From: Candidatus Methylomirabilota bacterium
GTDB taxonomy: Bacteria > Methylomirabilota > Methylomirabilia > Methylomirabilales > Methylomirabilaceae
Direction of reading: 5' to 3'
Assembly: GCA_028869615.1 (NCBI GenBank)
Contig: JAGWRQ010000074.1
Location: 1 to 9,219 of the forward strand
Length of the DNA: 9,219 nt
Shown: one piece after another, positions 1 through 5,115 of the stretch
Layout: each line of letters starts with the position of its first letter
How positions within the stretch are numbered: the first letter of the stretch is position 1
The notes under the pieces: model-generated
What the model saw: the letters and a program-made list of their open reading frames with translations, nothing else
The model's database searches: none
Told to the model about the DNA's origin: nothing
Made by a program: the position numbers and the translations under genes

Positions 1-212
1 ACTTTCAGGTTTTTTACGTTATCGGATGTAATCTGGTTCAGTCCGCTGTAGCGGGTCGCCGCATAATTCTTGCCCTGCTGCGCCCATTGGCCATCGTCTT
101 TTTGCAACTTCACCAACTCGTCGTTGGCCGAGGCCATGGGCGCCGTCACGACAAGGCCCCCAACCAGGATCAGCAGACCCCCGATCAGTGACGTGCATCG
201 TTTCACACTCAT
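1..212 (-). CDS. xoxF: PQQ-dependent methanol dehydrogenase, XoxF-like (N-terminal part, runs off the left edge)
   Basis: Only the first 70 codons are present; the rest lies beyond base 1. The ATG at 212-210 is preceded by GAGGGAGG with a 6-base spacer, the best ribosome binding site in the window. Residues 1-29 form a Sec signal peptide: a basic start (MSVKR), a Gly/Leu/Val core and an ASA cleavage site before Asn30. The mature start, NDELVKLQKDDGQW, then YAATRYSGLNQI and DNVKNLKV, matches the N-terminus of PQQ methanol dehydrogenases. The ATRYS..NQI pattern is closer to XoxF than to MxaF as I recall these families. XoxF is a periplasmic enzyme that oxidises methanol to formaldehyde or formate using PQQ and a lanthanide, passing electrons to a c-type cytochrome. 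The Asp that marks lanthanide use and the PQQ-binding residues lie off the window, so MxaF or another PQQ alcohol dehydrogenase remains possible. Confidence 0.76.
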   Translation of the reverse strand, partial: MSVKRCTSLIGGLLILVGGLVVTAPMASANDELVKLQKDDGQWAQQGKNYAATRYSGLNQITSDNVKNLK

Positions 213-446
213 TGAATGCCTCCCTCTTCATTCGGTCCTGTTACTTCCCAGGAACTCTCTTTCAGAAAACCATCTCGCCCTTTTCTCAACTACGACTATT
301 ACCTCTACTTCACCTACGCCGGCTTTCAGGCATTGCAATCCACACACTCATTCGAGCAAGATGCAAAACTGTCTGTCACCCCTCCTTTCTTTTACCAAGT
401 TACTTCGCGATTGGGCAGATCGATCAACGCCCTGTAATACGACACC
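213..446 (-). promoter_or_regulatory. Intergenic leader and presumed promoter region of the methanol dehydrogenase gene
   Basis: This 234-base gap separates the propeller gene's stop from the methanol dehydrogenase start and holds no convincing gene. It contains the ribosome binding site GAGGGAGG (219-226). Two possible hairpins are visible. One is at 333-366, a 7-bp stem with one bulged base. The other is at 234-255, a five-pair inner stem with an 8-base loop, 8 bases upstream of the ribosome binding site. The transcribed strand is purine-rich close to the gene. I could not find a sigma-70 promoter with both hexamers in good register, so regulation by an alternative or activator-dependent promoter is possible. 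No intrinsic terminator with a T-tract is visible after the upstream gene, so read-through from it cannot be excluded. Confidence 0.45.
219..226 (-). promoter_or_regulatory. Ribosome binding site of the methanol dehydrogenase gene
   Basis: Read on the minus strand this is GAGGGAGG, six bases before the ATG at 212-210. It fixes the start of the partial gene at the left edge. It is the only strong Shine-Dalgarno sequence directly preceding a gene start in the window, consistent with high expression of a central catabolic enzyme. Confidence 0.8.
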
Positions 447-2630
447 TCACCGGATGAAGGAAAAAACACTGATGATGCCGTGCGACCCGTCCTGCAGATA
501 CGCGACCAGACCCTTTTCTTTGACAGCCGATAGTACAATCAGATCCTTTCTACCGGCGCCATTCAGATCAGCCACGGCAACGTCACGCACCTTCCCCTCA
601 AGAGGGACCGTCTCCCACCCCCGCGCAAAGGTTCCGTCCTGACGGTCAAACGCCACGACTTGACTGGGAGGAAGGGACGACTCAACCCGAAACATTCCCA
701 CCTTTTTCGGATTCGTAAAGGTGAGAAGCTCTGTCCTGGCGTTACCCCACAGGGGCGACGCCTCGACCAGGACGCGCCGCGGCAGGATCTGCTGAACTGC
801 GTACTCTTCAGGCGTGATCGCAATCCCCGACTTAAGCCCGTATTTCGCCTGAAGAGCCCGGTACGTGGGAATGTGGGAAAAGGCGAGGTGATCGACGTCC
901 CCCAGATCCTCTTTGGCTTCCCAGGATGGCTTGCCCTCGCTCCCGTACGTCTTGACCCGCTGCTCGCTGATGACAGCAACCTCTGAAATCTGATCGCCAA
1001 CGGCCTTGATCGGCGCAAATTCATAGAGATTCTTCACCTGGACCGGAAGGGTGAGGGGCCGCCCTTCAATGTACCGCCCGCCTTCCCAAGTCAGCCGGAC
1101 GATCGGCCCTTCAAACGCGGTGAGTTCCCCCATCCGCTGACCGACCAGGATGGGCGTCTCAATGCCTGGACCAGTGACCACGCGAAGGAAATAGCCCAGA
1201 TTATCGGCGATCCGGACGAGCTGGCCGCCTTGAAGCTCCAGGATAAAGGAATGAAGATCGTTCCGAGCCCCAGACAGGGCCGTCACAACAATCTGGGCAT
1301 GGTCGGAGCCGTTAATCGTACCGACGTCAATGTGTAGGTGACGAATAAACCGGGGACTGCTCACCCTGGCAATTGGCGCCAGTCGCTGATTCTGCCACCG
1401 ATAGACAATCACCTCGGAAGAGGTCATCCCAACGATCTCAGGCCGCTGATCCCCATCCAGATCTCCCACCGCCAGCGCGAGCAGCGGATCGGACAGCTCG
1501 AACGTGACGGACTCGCGTGAACCTTTATCGCCAGAACGCACCGCTTCGTTCTCACCCGCAGTCAGGAACGAAGGCGTCTCCGGCTCTCGCAACGCTCCCT
1601 GGGCACCAGGGCTCTTACGGGATGATACGATCTCTGAATGGGGGCCTTTCGGTTGCTCAGCGGTCCTCGAAGGCTCGGAGAGTTGACGCTCGGCATGGAC
1701 GAAAGAAGGCCGTGACGCTCCCGAGGCTGCCTGCCCTGAACCAGACCGGAGGGTCGGCCTTGCCGGAGGTGAGGGGGCGGCTATAACCATCGGTCCACGT
1801 TCCGCCACCTCGACGCTCGCGACGGTCAACGGCGCGCCGGTGAAAACCGACATAACCTGCAGATTCAGAAACAGTCCCTGGAGACCGGGGGTGAGTTTGC
1901 CCAGAACGAGGAGCTGAACATGGGTCTTCTCCGCTAACAGCTTCAGCGTCGAAAGATCGCTGAATGATTCCACCCGCGAAGCATGCTCCCCCCCAAGGGC
2001 CGCCCTGAGAAGAGGATCCTCGATTACCATAAAGTGGCCGGTCTTGGCCAGCGCAATGGCCAGATCTTTTGTAACCGATTGGACATTCGCTTCCTTCACA
2101 CCACCGGCATCGATAAGGGGAAGGGCAACCAATAGACGGTCTGAACTGACCCGGACCAGATCCTTGGCCCTAATGGTAGCTCCCTCCTCCCTGGAGACAA
2201 TGGTAGCCTCCGAGAATCTCTCTTTCACTTCAACAACTCTGAGGACACCCAGCCTTTTATCTCGCCTCCCCAGCACCTCGCCGGTCACCGGGTGTTTGAC
2301 CTCATCGCCTTCCCGGTAGACCTGCAATTCCATCCCCTGATACACCTGCTTGGCCCCCAGGTCGATCAGGACCCGGTCCCTTTCGACCCCGGTAACCGAC
2401 CCGTGAACGGCCGGGAAGGCTTCGGTGAGCTTCGCGGCGGCCTCCTCAGCGGCTTGACCAAAGGCCGGCTCCAGAGCGTGAGCTTGAGAGGCGATAAGAG
2501 GGATGCTAAAGGCGACAGCAAGACGCAGAAAGACCAGCCCGAGCCAGCCACAGGAAGGGGCAACTCTTCGCGTTGTTGTATTCGTTACAAAATAGGTGGA
2601 ACCCTTCATGCCCTTGAACGCGATCGGCAT
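447..2630 (-). CDS. Secreted FG-GAP/VCBS-type propeller protein with FlgT/CsgG-like N-terminal region
   Basis: I do not recognise a named gene. Residue numbers here count from the ATG at 2630. A long signal peptide ends near SQAHA (residue 52). A region at about 75-165 has the FlgT C-domain style (VIDLG..QVYQGMELQVYR..., then HPVTGEVLG). A CsgG/TolB-like alpha/beta stretch follows at about 165-275 (LLVALPLIDAGG; ALAKTGHFMVIED; LLVLGKLTP). A Pro/Ser-rich linker covers about 285-375, then a beta-propeller-like C-terminus. It carries FG-GAP loops VGDLDGDQRPEIV (acidic loop at 1437-1463) and VADLNGAGRKDLIV near the end; both resemble Ca-binding DxDxDG loops. Location is probably periplasmic or surface. 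An upstream TTG at 2669 lies inside a stem-loop and lacks a ribosome binding site. ATG 2630 has only a weak GAG, and ATG 2609 is an equally possible start. A sigma-70-like promoter lies just upstream. The function is unknown; its neighbours suggest a role linked to the TonB unit or the methanol dehydrogenase. Confidence 0.85.
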   Translation of the reverse strand: MPIAFKGMKGSTYFVTNTTTRRVAPSCGWLGLVFLRLAVAFSIPLIASQAHALEPAFGQAAEEAAAKLTEAFPAVHGSVTGVERDRVLIDLGAKQVYQGMELQVYREGDEVKHPVTGEVLGRRDKRLGVLRVVEVKERFSEATIVSREEGATIRAKDLVRVSSDRLLVALPLIDAGGVKEANVQSVTKDLAIALAKTGHFMVIEDPLLRAALGGEHASRVESFSDLSTLKLLAEKTHVQLLVLGKLTPGLQGLFLNLQVMSVFTGAPLTVASVEVAERGPMVIAAPSPPARPTLRSGSGQAASGASRPSFVHAERQLSEPSRTAEQPKGPHSEIVSSRKSPGAQGALREPETPSFLTAGENEAVRSGDKGSRESVTFELSDPLLALAVGDLDGDQRPEIVGMTSSEVIVYRWQNQRLAPIARVSSPRFIRHLHIDVGTINGSDHAQIVVTALSGARNDLHSFILELQGGQLVRIADNLGYFLRVVTGPGIETPILVGQRMGELTAFEGPIVRLTWEGGRYIEGRPLTLPVQVKNLYEFAPIKAVGDQISEVAVISEQRVKTYGSEGKPSWEAKEDLGDVDHLAFSHIPTYRALQAKYGLKSGIAITPEEYAVQQILPRRVLVEASPLWGNARTELLTFTNPKKVGMFRVESSLPPSQVVAFDRQDGTFARGWETVPLEGKVRDVAVADLNGAGRKDLIVLSAVKEKGLVAYLQDGSHGIISVFSFIR

Positions 2631-2650
2631 CAACTCGACTGTATCTAGGA

Positions 2651-2706
2651 GAGACAGCGCACGTCTCAAATGCTTTGGGAAGCCAAACTATTTAGATTAG
2701 AGACGT
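2651..2706 (-). promoter_or_regulatory. Structured 5' leader: nested stem-loop with a competing hairpin
   Basis: In the leader of the propeller gene, arms at 2700-2706 and 2661-2667 (ACGTCTC/GAGACGT) form a perfect 7-bp stem. Inside it are a 4-bp AAAT/ATTT stem (2690-2693 with 2668-2671) and a 5-bp TTTGG/CCAAA stem (2683-2687 with 2674-2678) closed by a CTTC tetraloop. The 3' arm of the outer stem (2663-2667) can instead pair with 2651-2655 (GAGAC/GTCTC, 7-base loop), so the two hairpins exclude each other. The element begins about 10 bases after the predicted transcription start. It could be a cis-acting RNA switch or a DNA operator; no T-tract follows, so it is not a terminator. Confidence 0.45.
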
Positions 2707-2715
2707 TGTTTGACG

Positions 2716-2752
2716 CGGTGGAGATATAGCGTACTCGCGCGGGACCTGTCAA
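2716..2752 (-). promoter_or_regulatory. Sigma-70-like promoter for the propeller gene
   Basis: On the minus strand a consensus -35 TTGACA (2752-2747) is followed by 18 bases and TATATC (2728-2723), four of six matches to the -10 consensus. The predicted start is near 2716, giving a leader of about 85-105 bases before the ATGs at 2630 or 2609. The promoter lies after the repeat-protein stop at 2796, so the propeller gene can be transcribed separately from the receptor-TonB-repeat unit. Confidence 0.5.
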
Positions 2753-2795
2753 GCAATTTTTCTTTCGAATACGCGCCGTTTTGAGAGTCGGAGCA

Positions 2796-4043
2796 CTACG
2801 GACTCTTGGGTATCAGAAGACGCGGCGGACTGTCCGTTCGCCGTTCGCCTACCAACTCCTTGTTCACGACTTTCCCCCCTGCAAAGCGAAATCGGACCTG
2901 AGCCCTGCCGGTGTAGTCGGTGTCCTCTTCCTGTAATACCTTTTCGCCCTTCTCATTGTAGGAGGCCCAGACGTCCGGTCGGCCGTCGCCGTTGGTGTCG
3001 TATTCTTCTCTGATAAGGCGGCCATGCTCGAAGAAGCGAACCAGATCATACCGCCCCTCGTATTTGGTATCCACCTCTTGCCGTTGAATAGTCCCCTCCC
3101 GAAAGTAGGTCACGACATCCATCTTCCCCTGCCGTCTGGTATCCTGCTGCCGCTTGACCGGCTTGTTGTTCTCGTACCAGTCGATCAGATCCGGCCGGCC
3201 AACTCCCCGCGTATCCTCTTCTCGCCGGGAGAGAGTAGCCGCCTGGAAGAAGTAGGCGACATTCGGGCGACTTTGACCCAGCGCATCCTCCTCTTGCTTC
3301 ACAATCTGTCCGTTCTCATAGTAGGCCCAGACGTCAGGCCGCCCAGTTCTTTTTCGATCGGCCTCGCGCCGCATGAGACGCTCGTCCTTGTCGTAATACG
3401 ACCAGCGGTCGATCCGCCCTGATCCTGTCGTGTCCTCCTCGCGCCGCAACAGCTTCCCCTCTTGATAATAGGAGAAGCGCGTTGGCCGACCGATCCCTTT
3501 TGTGTCCTCCTCATCCCGGATGAGCATGCCGGCATCATCATAAAACGACCACAGGGTGATCTTTCCATCACGTTTCAGCGATTCCTCGGCCCGGACCGCC
3601 TTCCCCTTTTCGTAGAAGATGAACCGATCGGCCCGCCCATCGAAATCCAGATCCTGCTCCGCCTTGATCGGGCTTCCCTGCCGGTATGTAATCCAGATAT
3701 CGGGCTTCCCATCGCCGTTGCTGTCTTTCTTCGTTCTTTCTACCTGACCATCTGCAGTCAGGTAGTGCCATATATCAGGTTTACCATCCTTATTCATATC
3801 TACGGCCTGGAGGATCGGGTGTCCATCCTGATAGGTGACCCATGTATCGATCCGCCCGGAACCGGTGCGATCGATCTCCTCTCGGATGACCTGCCCCTTT
3901 TCGTCATAGAAATATCTACTCGCCGGCTCGGCTCCCCCTGCAGGAGAAACCAACGAGACAAGTAAGGAAAGGGCAAAAGGAAAGGATACACATGTGGAGA
4001 GAGATCTCGAAGTTTGTGAGCGAGCCGTCGCACCCTGTCCCAT
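2796..4043 (-). CDS. Secreted tandem-repeat protein with EF-loop-like DxNxDGxPD repeats
   Basis: This 415-residue protein is not one I can name. Residues 1-38 form a Sec-type signal peptide (hydrophobic core about 20-33, GGA cleavage site). The rest, from about residue 42 to 397, is a tandem array of about fourteen units with a 24-25-residue period. The consensus is roughly EED-T-x-G-x-GR-x-D-x-W-x-YY-x-x-G-x-x-x-R. Loop starts fall at residues 58, 82, 107, 131, 155, 180, 204, 229, 253, 277, 301, 325, 349 and 374. Four loops (82, 107, 131, 349) keep the full acidic D-x-N/D-x-D-G-x-x-D pattern of dockerin or thrombospondin-type calcium loops; the others are degenerate. The YY..G strand pattern also recalls MORN_2/YwqK-type beta-hairpin repeats, so a repetitive beta solenoid is likely. 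The ATG follows the tonB-like stop after one base (TGATATG), without a clear ribosome binding site, implying translational coupling. A periplasmic or surface metal- or ligand-binding partner of the TonB system is inferred. Confidence 0.9.
   Translation of the reverse strand: MGQGATARSQTSRSLSTCVSFPFALSLLVSLVSPAGGAEPASRYFYDEKGQVIREEIDRTGSGRIDTWVTYQDGHPILQAVDMNKDGKPDIWHYLTADGQVERTKKDSNGDGKPDIWITYRQGSPIKAEQDLDFDGRADRFIFYEKGKAVRAEESLKRDGKITLWSFYDDAGMLIRDEEDTKGIGRPTRFSYYQEGKLLRREEDTTGSGRIDRWSYYDKDERLMRREADRKRTGRPDVWAYYENGQIVKQEEDALGQSRPNVAYFFQAATLSRREEDTRGVGRPDLIDWYENNKPVKRQQDTRRQGKMDVVTYFREGTIQRQEVDTKYEGRYDLVRFFEHGRLIREEYDTNGDGRPDVWASYNEKGEKVLQEEDTDYTGRAQVRFRFAGGKVVNKELVGERRTDSPPRLLIPKSP
2853..3920 (-). 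repeat. Coding tandem repeat, about 14 units of 72-75 bases
   Basis: The array lies within the secreted repeat protein. Spacings between successive loop starts are 24 or 25 codons throughout, so the period is very regular although the DNA units are diverged. The loops closest to canonical acidic form cluster at the N-terminal end (units 2-4), with one more near the C-terminal end (unit 13). The divergence suggests an old array under structural constraint, not a recent slippage expansion. Confidence 0.85.
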
Positions 4044-4044
4044 A

Positions 4045-5049
4045 TCAGTTGAGCGCGAACTTCACCGGAAGCAGCACCCAGCTTTCCACCGGCTTCCCAC
4101 TCTTTTTGGCAGGAAAAAACGCCCACTCTTTGACCGAGTCCGCCGCCGCCCGGTCCAGGATCTCATGCCCGGAGGACCGCTCGACAGTAAGTTGTTCCAC
4201 GCGGCCATCCGCTCGAACCAAGACTCGCAGGTAGACCGTTCCTTCGTACCCTTTTTCCCGCGCCACACGAGGGTACTTGGGAAGCGGATTGATGCCGTAG
4301 TTCGGAGCCGAAAACCTCCCTCCGGCAGCCCCATTGCCTGGCCAACCAGTCACCCCCGCCGTTGGCGCGGGTCCCCGACCTCCCGCACCATGAGAGGAAC
4401 CGACAGTCACGGACGAGGTCAGCGGCGCAACCAACGCGGCATCGAGTTGGCGCGATCCGCCTCGGCCTGTCGGGCCGGAGCCCGCTTCGCCATCCCCGTC
4501 AGGACCAAGCAGGACCGGTCCAGACGCTAGACCTCCTACTGCAAAGGCGACACCCGCTGCATGTGATCCAGCGCCGGACACGCCAACAGGCTTTGGCTCG
4601 GCGCGCTCATCCAATGCCATTGGTTCCATCGCCTTCACCGCCTGAGCAGGTGAAGACGCCGCAAGAGCAGGAGCCGGAGGCGAGACGCGAGGTTGCGCCG
4701 CCGTTTTCACGTTGGCAGATGGAGCGACCTGCCTTGGCGTTGCCTTGTGGTCGGATTGGCCGTGGGCAAGACGCCCCAACGGAGCGGATGGCTCAGCGCT
4801 CCCACTTTCAATAAGGGTCACGACAAGGGGCCGCGGAACTGACGGGACCTTGGGAAGCCCAAAGCTGATGATAACCCAAGCCAAGATCAGGTGGAAACCG
4901 GTGGAACTCAGGAGAAATCGGCCCAACGGGAGCGACCTGATCTGCGATCCGATCAGCAACGTCATGGCAGGGTGGACCACATCGTGGGCCCGGCCGACCT
5001 CGGTATGGCATTGTTGACGTTCAAACGCGGCGCTGTCTTTTGGAGCCAT
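4045..5049 (-). CDS. tonB: TonB-like energy transducer
   Basis: The product has 334 residues. An inner-membrane anchor at about 45-64 (FLLSSTGFHLILAWVIISF) carries the S-x3-H pair (Ser49, His53) that TonB proteins use to contact ExbB/ExbD. A long low-complexity periplasmic spacer covers about 65-248. The TonB C-terminal domain is at about 251-334: NPLPKYPRVAREKGYEGTV, VRADGRVEQLTVERSSGHEILDRAA, then WAFFPA. This domain transmits proton-motive energy to the TonB box of outer-membrane receptors. The spacer is unusual: it is rich in Ala, Gly, Ser and Pro and lacks long Glu-Pro/Lys-Pro rods. The ATG at 5049 leaves 28 residues before a second in-frame ATG at 4965, and neither has a clear ribosome binding site, so the true start may be 4965. 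No exbB or exbD is in the window. The receptor directly upstream is the obvious partner and the repeat protein follows after one base. Confidence 0.9.
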   Translation of the reverse strand: MAPKDSAAFERQQCHTEVGRAHDVVHPAMTLLIGSQIRSLPLGRFLLSSTGFHLILAWVIISFGLPKVPSVPRPLVVTLIESGSAEPSAPLGRLAHGQSDHKATPRQVAPSANVKTAAQPRVSPPAPALAASSPAQAVKAMEPMALDERAEPKPVGVSGAGSHAAGVAFAVGGLASGPVLLGPDGDGEAGSGPTGRGGSRQLDAALVAPLTSSVTVGSSHGAGGRGPAPTAGVTGWPGNGAAGGRFSAPNYGINPLPKYPRVAREKGYEGTVYLRVLVRADGRVEQLTVERSSGHEILDRAAADSVKEWAFFPAKKSGKPVESWVLLPVKFALN

Positions 5050-5115
5050 ACAATAATTATAACGGATATGCCCGAAACGAGCGAAGAGTTTTTCCTTACA
5101 TATGCCCCAGTGATC

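Noticed and set aside
19..231. Open frame on the minus strand overlapping the methanol dehydrogenase start
   Set aside because: The frame beginning at 212 has a strong ribosome binding site, a signal peptide and a recognisable mature N-terminus; this alternative has none of these.
326..379. Possible 17-residue Cys-containing leader peptide on the minus strand (GTG start after an AGGAGG-like sequence)
   Set aside because: The spacer to the GTG is far too short for normal initiation and nothing else supports translation.
425..446. Possible terminator after the propeller gene
   Set aside because: Only a four-pair GGGC/GCCC stem is visible and there is no T-tract.
2631..2669. Upstream TTG start for the propeller gene
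   Set aside because: The TTG lies within a predicted stem and has no ribosome binding site; downstream ATGs give a more normal signal peptide length.
2853..3920. CRISPR or non-coding satellite as an explanation for the regular repeat period
   Set aside because: The period is in codons, the DNA units are diverged, and an intact signal-peptide-bearing frame runs through all of them.
5056..5061. TATAAT just before the tonB-like ATG at 5049
   Set aside because: No good -35 lies at the right distance, and use of it would give a nearly leaderless message unless translation begins at 4965; not enough to call a promoter.
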